Source of the DNA: an uncultured Pelagibacteraceae bacterium
Lineage (GTDB): Bacteria; Pseudomonadota; Alphaproteobacteria; Pelagibacterales; Pelagibacteraceae
DNA length: 50,411 nucleotides
Reading direction: 5' to 3'
NCBI GenBank assembly: GCA_902582765.1
Contig: CACHTK010000005.1
Span: 1 to 50,411 of the forward strand
Shown here: piece after piece, positions 28,539 to 37,101 of the stretch
How the letters are laid out: each line of letters starts with the position of its first letter
Position numbering within the stretch: position 1 is the first letter of the stretch
Translations under genes and position numbers: made by a program
Notes under the pieces: model-generated
Databases searched by the model: none
Told to the model about the DNA's origin: nothing
The model's input: only the letters and a program-made list of their open reading frames with translations

Positions 28539-28859
28539 TTAATTAGAAGGCTTAAAGTAACCAGAGCCTTTTTTTCCTGAGAATATCTCGTTGATTAAAG
28601 GGTGTTTAATTGGTTCATCAGAGTCATCCACTAATAAATTTTGCTCAGAAACGTATGCTTCATAAGTGATTTCATCATTTTCAGCTAACAAATGATAGAA
28701 TGGTTGGTCTTTTCTAGGTCTTACGTTTTTTGGGATAGATTGATACCACTCCTCAGAATTGTTAAACTCAAAATCAACATCGTAAATTACACCTCTAAAG
28801 TCGAAGTGCTTATGTTTTACAACGTCTCCAATAGAAAATTTACCTTTTTGAACAGTCAC
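28539..28859 (-). CDS. hspQ: Heat shock protein HspQ
   Basis: FSIGDVVKHKHFDFRGVIYDVDFEF; RPRKDQPFYHLLAENDEITYEAYVSEQNL. Confidence 0.9.
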   Translation of the reverse strand: MTVQKGKFSIGDVVKHKHFDFRGVIYDVDFEFNNSEEWYQSIPKNVRPRKDQPFYHLLAENDEITYEAYVSEQNLLVDDSDEPIKHPLINEIFSGKKGSGYFKPSN

Positions 28860-28936
28860 ACATTAAATATGGATATTTAAAAATAAAAATCAATAAAAAA
28901 AATATAATTGTTTTATTATTCTGCTATTATGTAGCA

Positions 28937-29488
28937 GTGAATAAATCTGTTTTAAAATTTGTTACTGATTTAGGGCCTTTGGTAATTTTTTTTTATTTTT
29001 ATTATAATAACGATAAAAACTTAATTGTTGCAATACCTCCACTTATAGTTGCAACTATAATAGCTGTTTTAATTATGTGGATTGTTGAAAAAACAATTCC
29101 AAAAGTACCACTAATTAGTGGAATATTAATCACATTATTTGGTGGTTTAACAATTTATTTTGATGATCCAATATTTATTTACATGAAACCAACAATAATT
29201 AATATTTTGTTTGGTCTTGCATTAATGTTTGGCAAATACTTTACAAATGAACCAGTTTTAAAAAAATTACTTGGAAAATCTATGCCATTAAGTGATGAAG
29301 GATGGGAGATTTTAAATAAAAGATGGACGTACTTCTTTTTTGGATTAGCGATTTTAAATGAAATAATTTGGAGAACTCAATCAGAAGAATTTTGGGTTAA
29401 CTTTAAAGTTTGGGGTATGTTGCCAATAACCTTTATTTTTACAGCTTTTCAAATAGGTTTAATAAACAAATACAAACTGAATGAATAG
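28937..29488 (+). CDS. yciB: Septation protein A / YciB (IspZ) inner-membrane protein
   Basis: DLGPLVIFFYFYY; PLISGILITLFGGLTIYFDDPIFIYMKPTIINILFG; LNKRWTYFFFGLAILNEIIWR. Confidence 0.9.
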   Translation: MNKSVLKFVTDLGPLVIFFYFYYNNDKNLIVAIPPLIVATIIAVLIMWIVEKTIPKVPLISGILITLFGGLTIYFDDPIFIYMKPTIINILFGLALMFGKYFTNEPVLKKLLGKSMPLSDEGWEILNKRWTYFFFGLAILNEIIWRTQSEEFWVNFKVWGMLPITFIFTAFQIGLINKYKLNE

Positions 29489-29819
29489 AAATTTAAAATT
29501 AGTAGTAAATAATACGAATAAAGATGAAGGTAAAAAACTTTTTTTTGAGAGAACGGAATTAAAAATTATTTTAGATCTTTATGCAAAAATGGTTTCTTCG
29601 GGTAATTGGAAAGATTATGGCCTATCGATTTCCGGCAAACAAGTAAGTTTTAGTGTTTTTAAAAATGCTACTGAAAAAGCTATATATAAAATTTGTAAAA
29701 ACTTTAAGCCTTCAAACAAAAATCTTAAATATTTAATTACAGATACTAATGGCAAGATACTAAAAAATTCCTACGATCTTAAGATATTGTTGAATAAAGT
29801 TGATTGGAAAAAAATTTAG
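29481..29819 (+). CDS. DUF2794 family protein
   Basis: FFERTELKIILDLYAKMVSSGNWKDYGLSISGKQVSFSVFKNATEKAIYKI. Confidence 0.8.
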   Translation: MNRNLKLVVNNTNKDEGKKLFFERTELKIILDLYAKMVSSGNWKDYGLSISGKQVSFSVFKNATEKAIYKICKNFKPSNKNLKYLITDTNGKILKNSYDLKILLNKVDWKKI

Positions 29820-29822
29820 GTT

Positions 29823-30581
29823 TTATCTTCTTTGACCGAATAATCTTAAAAGCATTATAAATAGGTTTATAAAGTCTAAGTATAAAGTTAAGGCACCCAT
29901 AACAGCTTTTTTACCCATTAATTCACCGCTGTCAGATGCAGCATACATGTTTTTAATTTTTTGTGTATCGTATGCAGTTAAGCCAACAAATACTAAAACA
30001 CCAATTATTGATATCGCAAAATACATCATTGATGATTTTAGGAATATATTTACAACAGATGCAATTATAATTCCTATTAAACCCATCATTAAAAAAGATC
30101 CCATCTTAGTTAAATCTCTTTTTGTTGTGTAACCATAAATACTCATTGCTCCAAATGTTGCTGAAGAAATAAAGAATACTCTTGTTACACTTAAACCTGT
30201 GTAAACAAGTAATATTGATGAAAGAGATAATCCCATTAATGCAGCAAATACCCAAAAAGTAGTCTGAGCTCTTGAAGCACTCATTTTATTAATTCCAAAA
30301 CTCATGTAAAACACAATTCCTAATGGGGCTAACATTACAATCCATTTTAAACCTGATAAATAAATTGCATTTCCAAATTCTGTTAATCCAACAATTGCTC
30401 CGTTTGGATCTGTTACAACAGACATTTTAAATGATAAAAGTGCTATTATTCCAGTAAGCAAGACACCAGTTGCCATATAGTTATAAACTTTAAGCATGTA
30501 GGCTCTTAAACCTTCATCCATAACAACAGTTTGTTTGGCTGTTGTTGCTTTATTTAAAATATTATCTTTATTGAATTCCAT
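29823..30581 (-). CDS. Bax inhibitor-1/YccA family membrane protein
   Basis: LRAYMLKVYNYMATGVLLTGIIALLS; SIYGYTTKRDLTKMGSFLMMGLIGI; DTQKIKNMY; LYLDFINLFIMLLRLFG. Confidence 0.92.
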   Translation of the reverse strand: MEFNKDNILNKATTAKQTVVMDEGLRAYMLKVYNYMATGVLLTGIIALLSFKMSVVTDPNGAIVGLTEFGNAIYLSGLKWIVMLAPLGIVFYMSFGINKMSASRAQTTFWVFAALMGLSLSSILLVYTGLSVTRVFFISSATFGAMSIYGYTTKRDLTKMGSFLMMGLIGIIIASVVNIFLKSSMMYFAISIIGVLVFVGLTAYDTQKIKNMYAASDSGELMGKKAVMGALTLYLDFINLFIMLLRLFGQRR

Positions 30582-30652
30582 ATAATTTATATAAGATTTT
30601 TTTTTAGGATTTTCAAGTCTTCAAAATAAATGTAACAAATACTACGTAAATT

Positions 30653-31687
30653 ATGAATTATAAAAAACTAGGAAATACAGACGTAAATGTGAGTACAATC
30701 TGTCTTGGGACAATGACTTGGGGTGAACAAAATACCCAAAATGAAGCATTTGAACAAATGGATTACTCTTTAGATAACGGAGTAAATTTTTGGGATACAG
30801 CTGAACTTTATGCAGTTCCACCAAAAGCTGAAACATATGGTCATACAGAAACAATAATTGGAAATTGGTTTGAAAAAACAAAAAAAAGAAAAGACGTAAT
30901 ACTCGCGTCTAAAGTGGGTGGTCCTAGTAGAAAATATATGAGAAATGGAGAAAATAGCTTTACAGGCAAAAACTTAGAGAATGCTCTCCATGGAAGTCTA
31001 AAAAGATTAAAAACCGATTATATTGATCTTTATCAATTACATTGGCCTGAAAGAAATGTTAATAACTTTGGAAGACTGGGTTACGAACATAAAGAGAATG
31101 ACTGGAATAAATTTGAAGATGTTCTTGAAAACTTAAAAAAATTTATTGGACAGGGCAAAATTAGGTATGTTGGTTTGTCAAACGAAACCCCATGGGGAGT
31201 TATGAATTATCTTCAACTTTCTAAAGATAAAGATCTACCAAGAATGATGTCAATTCAAAATCCATACAGTTTATTAAATAGGTCTTATGAAGTTGGTTTA
31301 GCTGAAGTATCTATCAGAGAAAATATAGGGTGTTTATCATATTCACCTTTAGCTAGTGGTTATTTAACAGGCAAATATAGAAATAAAAAATTTCCAAAAG
31401 GATCAAGAATGGAAAGAGATTTTGATTTTTGGACAAGATATAGAAAACCAAATATGGAAGAGGCTGTTGAAGATTATTACAAAATTAGTCAAAAATTTGA
31501 CCTTGATATGAGTCAAATGTCTATAAAATTCTGTGAAGTTCAAGACTTTATGACTAGTGTAATTATTGGAGCAACAACTATGGAGCAGTTGAAAACTAAC
31601 GTAGAAAGTGTAAAAGTGAATCTTGATAGTGAAGTAATAAAAGAAATTAATAATGTACAAAAAAAATATCCTAATCCATGTCCATAA
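30653..31687 (+). CDS. Aldo/keto reductase (Tas-like)
   Basis: MNYKKLGNTDVNVSTICLGTMTWGEQNTQNEAFEQMDYSLDNGVNFWDTAELY; LKRLKTDYIDLYQLHWPER. Confidence 0.92.
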   Translation: MNYKKLGNTDVNVSTICLGTMTWGEQNTQNEAFEQMDYSLDNGVNFWDTAELYAVPPKAETYGHTETIIGNWFEKTKKRKDVILASKVGGPSRKYMRNGENSFTGKNLENALHGSLKRLKTDYIDLYQLHWPERNVNNFGRLGYEHKENDWNKFEDVLENLKKFIGQGKIRYVGLSNETPWGVMNYLQLSKDKDLPRMMSIQNPYSLLNRSYEVGLAEVSIRENIGCLSYSPLASGYLTGKYRNKKFPKGSRMERDFDFWTRYRKPNMEEAVEDYYKISQKFDLDMSQMSIKFCEVQDFMTSVIIGATTMEQLKTNVESVKVNLDSEVIKEINNVQKKYPNPCP

Positions 31688-32190
31688 TTAAAAAATTACT
31701 TTTAAAAACACTTATATTGACAGTATTTCTAATGACATCTGTCCAGTCAGAAGACTTAACAAAGTTAGGAACTTTTAAAGATTGGAATGCTGTTGCAGTT
31801 TTTAATGAAACTGGAAAAATCTGTTTTGCTTATTCTATACCAGTAAGCCAGTCTCCTAAGGCAAGCAACAGAGAAGCAAGATTATTTGTATCCTTTAGAC
31901 CTGAAGATAAGATTTCTGATGAAGTGAGCATAACATCTGGTTATGATTTTAATCCACAAAACGCAATTTTAGCTACATCGGGTAAATCAAAATTTGAGTT
32001 TGACCTACCACAAAATAAATTTGCTTGGATTTCTAGTGGAAAAACAGAACAAAAAATAATTAAAAGAATGAAAAAGGCATCTAGATTAATGATAACAGCC
32101 TACAAACAAAGTGGCACAAGAACTACAGATGACTATTCATTAATGGGATTTACCAAAGCTTATAACGCTGCAAAAAAAAGCTGCACATAA
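31678..32190 (+). CDS. Invasion-associated locus B (IalB)-like periplasmic protein
   Basis: Signal peptide; LGTFKDWNAVAVFNETGKICFAYSIP; KASRLMITAYKQSGTRTTDDYSLMGFTKAYNA. Confidence 0.75.
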   Translation: MSIIKKLLLKTLILTVFLMTSVQSEDLTKLGTFKDWNAVAVFNETGKICFAYSIPVSQSPKASNREARLFVSFRPEDKISDEVSITSGYDFNPQNAILATSGKSKFEFDLPQNKFAWISSGKTEQKIIKRMKKASRLMITAYKQSGTRTTDDYSLMGFTKAYNAAKKSCT

Positions 32191-33375
32191 ATGAAAAAAC
32201 AAAAGAAGATTGTACTCGCCTATTCAGGTGGTTTGGATACGTCTATCATTCTTAAATGGCTTCAGGAAAATTATGATGCTGAAGTTATAGCATACACTGC
32301 TGATGTTGGGCAGGAAATGGATAGAAAAAAAATAATAAAGAATGCAAAAAAATTGGGAGTTAAAAAAATCATTATTCAAGATCTTAAAAATATTTTTGTT
32401 AAAGATTATGTTTACCCAATGATAAGAGGTCATGCTCTTTATGAGGGTGTTTATTTATTAGGGACATCAATTGCAAGACCACTTATTGCAAAAGACCAAA
32501 TTAGAGTTGCAAAAAAATTTAAAGCTTATGCTGTCTCACATGGTTCGACAGGAAAAGGAAATGATCAAGTAAGATTTGAATTGGGATATCATTACTTTGG
32601 TCCTAAAATTAAAATAATTGCGCCATGGAGAATTTGGAAATTAAAATCAAGAACAGATCTAATCAATTATGCAAAAAAACATGGAATACCCATTCCAAAA
32701 GATAAAAAAGGTGCACCACCTTTCTCAGTTGATGATAATTTATTTCATACTTCAACAGAGGGAAAAGTTTTAGAAAATCCTAAAAATTCTGCACCTGAAT
32801 TTATTTTTCAAAGAACAACTTCTCCTGAAAAGGCTCCAAATAAACCAAGCTTTATTACTATTAATTACAAAAATGGTGACCCTGTTGGTTTAAATGGAAA
32901 AAAATTATCTCCAGCAAAAGTTTTGGATAAATTAAATCTATTAGCTGGAAGAAATGGAATAGGAAGAGTGGATTTAGTCGAGAATAGATTTATTGGAATA
33001 AAGTCTAGAGGAGTTTATGAAACTCCTGGAGGAACATTATTGCTTGTGGCACACAGGGCAATAGAATCTGTAACTCTTGATAAAGATACAATGCATAAAA
33101 AAGACAAGGTTATGCCAAGGTATGCAGAACTTGTTTATAATGGTTATTGGTATTCTAAGGAAAGATTTAAACTTCAAAAAATAGTCGATCTAAAAAGAAA
33201 CAAAGTGAATGGATCGGTTAAACTAAAACTTTATAAAGGTAATATTACAATTCAATCCAGACAAACTTCAAGTAATGCTTACTCAATGAAAAAAGTCTCT
33301 TTCGAGGAAAATAAAACTTTCAATAAATCAAACGTTGAAAGATTTATTAACTTTCATAAGAAAAAATTAAGATAA
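32191..33375 (+). CDS. argG: Argininosuccinate synthase
   Basis: KIVLAYSGGLDTSIILKWL; AVSHGSTGKGNDQVRFEL; GIGRVDLVENRFIGIKSRGVYETPGGTLL. Confidence 0.96.
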   Translation: MKKQKKIVLAYSGGLDTSIILKWLQENYDAEVIAYTADVGQEMDRKKIIKNAKKLGVKKIIIQDLKNIFVKDYVYPMIRGHALYEGVYLLGTSIARPLIAKDQIRVAKKFKAYAVSHGSTGKGNDQVRFELGYHYFGPKIKIIAPWRIWKLKSRTDLINYAKKHGIPIPKDKKGAPPFSVDDNLFHTSTEGKVLENPKNSAPEFIFQRTTSPEKAPNKPSFITINYKNGDPVGLNGKKLSPAKVLDKLNLLAGRNGIGRVDLVENRFIGIKSRGVYETPGGTLLLVAHRAIESVTLDKDTMHKKDKVMPRYAELVYNGYWYSKERFKLQKIVDLKRNKVNGSVKLKLYKGNITIQSRQTSSNAYSMKKVSFEENKTFNKSNVERFINFHKKKLR

Positions 33376-33400
33376 AAAAAAGAAATTATTTTCCAATGAT

Positions 33401-33423
33401 AAAAGACTCCAGTTGGGTTTTTT
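33401..33423 (+). terminator. Intrinsic terminator downstream of argG
   Basis: aaaagactc-cagtt-gggtttttt hairpin followed by T; it spans the listed ATG at 33413, so that start is unlikely. Confidence 0.65.
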
Positions 33424-33475
33424 TGAGCTCTTTACATTTTTCAAATTTAAATTATTAAAAATAAAATTTAAAATT

Positions 33476-34618
33476 ATGAATTTAAAACCAACAAGACAAA
33501 CAGCTATTGAAAATCTAAATATCTTCATTGAGAAAAATTTAGAGGATTATTCAAAACTAAGAAATTTTGACTTTGGTCCTGACAAAAGATCTAATACATC
33601 TTGCTTATCACCTTACATAGCACATGGGGTGATTAATGAAAAGGAGGTGATAAGAAAATCACTAGATAAATTTTCTTTTTCAAAAAATGAAAAATTTATT
33701 CAAGAAGTTCTATGGAGAACTTATTGGAAAGGATGGATGGAACTTCGATCTGGAGTATGGGATGACTATTTATTAGATTTAAAAATAATAAAAGAGGAAT
33801 TTAAAGATAATGGAGATTATTTAAATGCAATTAAAGGTAAAACTAAAATTGAATGCTTTAATGAATGGGTAAATGAATTAAAGACCTTTAATTATTTGCA
33901 TAACCATACAAGGATGTGGTTTGCAAGCATTTGGATATTTACACTAGAATTACCTTGGCAACTTGGTGCAGAATTTTTTATGCAACATTTGTATGATGGT
34001 GATACTGCATCAAATACTTTGGGTTGGCGTTGGGTAGCAGGTATTCAAACTCAAGGAAAACATTATCTTGCCAGTGAGTGGAATATTAAAAAATTTACAA
34101 ATAATAGATTTGAAAATACAAAACTTAACGAAAATGCACCCCCAATAATAAGTGATAAAAATTATACTATACTTCATAAAACTTTTGAAAATCCGATAAA
34201 TATTGAAGAGAAAAACTTGCTAGTTTTTGAAAATAACTTAGCATTTGAAATAACTGACTTTGCAATTCAAAAATTCAAAAAGATTTTTCTTATTGAAAAT
34301 AAAAATGAAAATAGAAATATTAAGCTCAGTGAAAATGTAATGAATTTTAAGGCTAGTTTAATTGAGGAACAAAAGAAAAGGTTAGTGGAAAAATCAATTA
34401 ATTGCGAAATTATCGATATAAACGAAATTAAAAACTTGGAAAATTGTTACTGTCTTTATCCAACTGTTGGAGAAAATTTAGATTACATAAATCAAAACTC
34501 ACAAAAAAATATTGAGTTTCTTTATAGAAAATTAGATCAAAATTCATGGAAGTTTTGTAACAAAGGTTTTTTTAACTTTAAAAAATATATTCCTAAAATA
34601 GTTGAAAACCTTGAATAA
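33476..34618 (+). CDS. Photolyase/cryptochrome-family protein with N-terminal FAD-binding domain and C-terminal Rossmann-like region (start corrected from 33413)
   Basis: NLKPTRQTAIENLNIFIEKNLEDYSKLRNFDFGP...TSCLSPYIAHGVINEKEV; VLWRTYWKGWMEL; NYLHNHTRMWFASIWIFTLELPWQLGAEFFMQHLYDGDTASNTLGWRWVAGIQTQGKHYL; no N-terminal antenna domain. Confidence 0.85.
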   Translation: MNLKPTRQTAIENLNIFIEKNLEDYSKLRNFDFGPDKRSNTSCLSPYIAHGVINEKEVIRKSLDKFSFSKNEKFIQEVLWRTYWKGWMELRSGVWDDYLLDLKIIKEEFKDNGDYLNAIKGKTKIECFNEWVNELKTFNYLHNHTRMWFASIWIFTLELPWQLGAEFFMQHLYDGDTASNTLGWRWVAGIQTQGKHYLASEWNIKKFTNNRFENTKLNENAPPIISDKNYTILHKTFENPINIEEKNLLVFENNLAFEITDFAIQKFKKIFLIENKNENRNIKLSENVMNFKASLIEEQKKRLVEKSINCEIIDINEIKNLENCYCLYPTVGENLDYINQNSQKNIEFLYRKLDQNSWKFCNKGFFNFKKYIPKIVENLE

Positions 34619-34643
34619 ATTATAATTGAAATTTTTTTAATTT

Positions 34644-34895
34644 ATGAGAAAAAATGATATGCAAAACCTACAAATATTGAAAATTATCAATAATTTAAAA
34701 GGTAGAAAAAATTATGAGGAAAAAAAAGCCTCTAAGCTAGGGTTTAAATCTCTTTATGCATATTTTGAAAACAAACTTTTACAAGAAAAAATTACCCTAG
34801 AAGAAAGTGCAAAAGAGTTAGAAATAGCAAAGGGTGAAACAGAGTTATTAAAAGAAGAAAAGAGCAAGCCAAAAAAAACTTGTGGATGTTGTTAA
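34644..34895 (+). CDS. Small hydrophilic protein of unknown function ending in CGCC
   Basis: 83 aa, MRKNDMQNLQILKIINNLKGRKNYEEKKASKLGFKSLYAYFENKL...KSKPKKTCGCC; follows the photolyase-like gene by about 25 nt. Confidence 0.68.
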   Translation: MRKNDMQNLQILKIINNLKGRKNYEEKKASKLGFKSLYAYFENKLLQEKITLEESAKELEIAKGETELLKEEKSKPKKTCGCC

Positions 34896-35950
34896 ATTCC
34901 TAAACTTTTTAAAGACTGAAATTCACCAATTTTAAAAATAATTGCATCTTCTTTTTTAAAACCATATTTTTCTGCATTATCTTTAAATCTAATCGGTGGT
35001 TCCATTATTGGTTCTAAAGATAGAACGAAGGTTCCCCAATGCATCCCTAAAACTTTTTTGCTTTTCAAATCTCTGGCGAGGCTTAGAGCCTCTTCAGGAT
35101 TAGTATGGTAAGAAGATTTATCTTTATTTGGAGATAATGGATAAAAATTATAAGCACCAATATTAATAAAAGTTAGGTCAATAGGGCCATATTTTTCACC
35201 TAATTCTTTATAAATATTTCCTACACCAGTATCACATGCAAAAAGTATTTTTTTATTTTTATATTGGATTAAAAAATTTCCCCACAATGTTTTGTTAGTA
35301 TCTGTCAAACTTCTTTTTGACCAATGCACCGCAGGAACTAATGTTACTTTTAGATCCTCATTAATCTTAATATCTTCATACCAATCCATTTCGTTCACAT
35401 CTTTATATTTGTTTCTTGTAAAATATTTGCCAAGTCTTAAAGGAAGTAGAACCTTTGCATCTTTAAAAGGAAATTTTCTTATTGTTCTCATATCTTGGTG
35501 ATCATAATGATTATGTGTCAGAAGAAATAAATCAGTTTTTGGAAGTTCATTTAAGTTTAAGGCAGTTTTGGTAAATCTTTTTGGACCAAAAATTAAGGGT
35601 CCTGCATTTTTTGAAAATACTGGATCAGTTATTATTGTTGTGTTTCCGAGCTTAATTAGGAAAGTTGCATGTCCTATCCAGCCAATATAATCGTCATTTT
35701 TTAAACTTTCTAAATCTGAAAGTACTTTTTGTTTTTCAATAATATGATCTTCGGGAATAGCCATATCAAGCTTTTTCTTTTCCTTATTAAATATTTTAAA
35801 TGACCACTTAAAATTTGAGTTTCGTTCTGGAGATCCTTCAGGATTTCTAAAACTACCGTCAGGTAAATGATGATAAGGTGTTTTTTCCATAGCTAATGTA
35901 AAAGAATTATAAATAAAAAATATAACAATTAAAATTGTTAACTTTGGCAA
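34892..35950 (-). CDS. MBL-fold metal-dependent hydrolase (UlaG / NAPE-PLD-like)
   Basis: GHATFLIKLGNTTIITDPVFS; LLTHNHYDHQDMRTI; LVPAVHWSKRSLTDTNKTLWGNFLIQ; FACDTGVG; GMHWGTF. Confidence 0.88.
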   Translation of the reverse strand: MPKLTILIVIFFIYNSFTLAMEKTPYHHLPDGSFRNPEGSPERNSNFKWSFKIFNKEKKKLDMAIPEDHIIEKQKVLSDLESLKNDDYIGWIGHATFLIKLGNTTIITDPVFSKNAGPLIFGPKRFTKTALNLNELPKTDLFLLTHNHYDHQDMRTIRKFPFKDAKVLLPLRLGKYFTRNKYKDVNEMDWYEDIKINEDLKVTLVPAVHWSKRSLTDTNKTLWGNFLIQYKNKKILFACDTGVGNIYKELGEKYGPIDLTFINIGAYNFYPLSPNKDKSSYHTNPEEALSLARDLKSKKVLGMHWGTFVLSLEPIMEPPIRFKDNAEKYGFKKEDAIIFKIGEFQSLKSLGI

Positions 35951-35956
35951 TAATCT

Positions 35957-36805
35957 TTAGTTGTTTAAGGTTCTTTTGAAACACTCAATTGTATTTTTTA
36001 ACAAACAAGCAATTGTCATTGGTCCAACTCCTCCTGGAACTGGAGTTAAAGCTTTTGCAACTTTTGAAACCTCTTCAAAATCAACATCACCTACTAAACC
36101 ATTTTCTGTTTTGTTTATTCCAACATCAATAACAATTGCATCTTTTTTCACCCAATTACCTTTTATAAGTTCAGGAATTCCAACAGCAGCAACAATGACA
36201 TCTGCCTCTAAACATTCATGCTGAAGGTCTTTAGTTTTTGAGTGAGTAATTGTTACTGTGCAATCTTCTTGAAGTAATAGTTGTGCCATCGCTTTACCAT
36301 TTAAGTTTGATCGCCCAATCATTACAGCTTTTTTTCCTGTTAAGTTAGGTTCTATTTTTTTTAATAAATAATAACACCCAAGAGGTGTACAAGGAATTGA
36401 ACCTTGGTATCCAGATGAAAGATTGCCAACATTCATAGGGTGTAAACCATCAACATCTTTATGTGGTGAAATAGTTTCTATAACGTGTTGCTTGTTAATA
36501 TGTTTTGGTAGCGGCAATTGAACCAAAATCCCTGAAACAGTTTCATCATTATTAAGTTCTTCAATTTTATCTAAGACTGTTTTTTCATCTACGGTATCTG
36601 GGTATTTAATAACTTCAGATTTTAAACCAACTTGCGTTGCTGATTTTTCTTTATTTCTTACATAAATCTGACTTGGAGCCAAATCTCCGATTAAGATTAC
36701 TGTAAGACCTGGAACTTTATTATATTTTTCTCTCAGGCCATCTACTTCTCTTTTTAATTCTTCTCTAAGTTCAGCCGATTGTTTTTTTCCGTCTATTAAA
36801 ATCAT
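35957..36805 (-). CDS. folD: Bifunctional methylenetetrahydrofolate dehydrogenase/cyclohydrolase FolD (start corrected to MILIDGK)
   Basis: LTVILIGDLAPSQIYVRNKEKSATQVG; GILVQLPLPKHINKQHVIETISPHKDVDGLHPMNVGNL; MIGRSNLNGKAMAQLLL; TPVPGGVGPMTIACLLKNT. Confidence 0.94.
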   Translation of the reverse strand: MILIDGKKQSAELREELKREVDGLREKYNKVPGLTVILIGDLAPSQIYVRNKEKSATQVGLKSEVIKYPDTVDEKTVLDKIEELNNDETVSGILVQLPLPKHINKQHVIETISPHKDVDGLHPMNVGNLSSGYQGSIPCTPLGCYYLLKKIEPNLTGKKAVMIGRSNLNGKAMAQLLLQEDCTVTITHSKTKDLQHECLEADVIVAAVGIPELIKGNWVKKDAIVIDVGINKTENGLVGDVDFEEVSKVAKALTPVPGGVGPMTIACLLKNTIECFKRTLNN

Positions 36806-36810
36806 GATTA

Positions 36811-37101
36811 TTAAAAAATAAGTGGTGCTATGTAGAGTTTCATACACATTTCTACAAACCAGATCAACAAAAGAAGAATGATAGGTGATATATCAAAAGC
36901 ACCTAGACTTGGCAAAAAGCCCCTTATTTTATTAAGTATTGGATCAGTAAGCTTATAAGTAAACTCTAATATTGAATAAACAAATCTATTTGAAGTATTT
37001 AAGACATTAAAAGCTATTAGCCAGCTTATAACAACATTAGCGATTACTACATAAGAATATAATTTTAATAATTGTAAAGCTAAATAAAAAATAGCTATCA
37101 T
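36811..37101 (-). CDS. yggT: YggT family membrane protein
   Basis: YVVIANVVISWLIAFNVLNTSNRFVYSILEFTYKLTDPILNKIRGFLPSLGAFDISPIILLLLI. Confidence 0.9.
   Translation of the reverse strand: MIAIFYLALQLLKLYSYVVIANVVISWLIAFNVLNTSNRFVYSILEFTYKLTDPILNKIRGFLPSLGAFDISPIILLLLIWFVEMCMKLYIAPLIF

Noticed and set aside
36806-36847. N-terminal extension of the FolD ORF (MYETLHSTTYFLIIM)
   Set aside because: Overlaps yggT and does not resemble FolD; the internal Met (MILIDGK) at 36805 is the standard FolD start.
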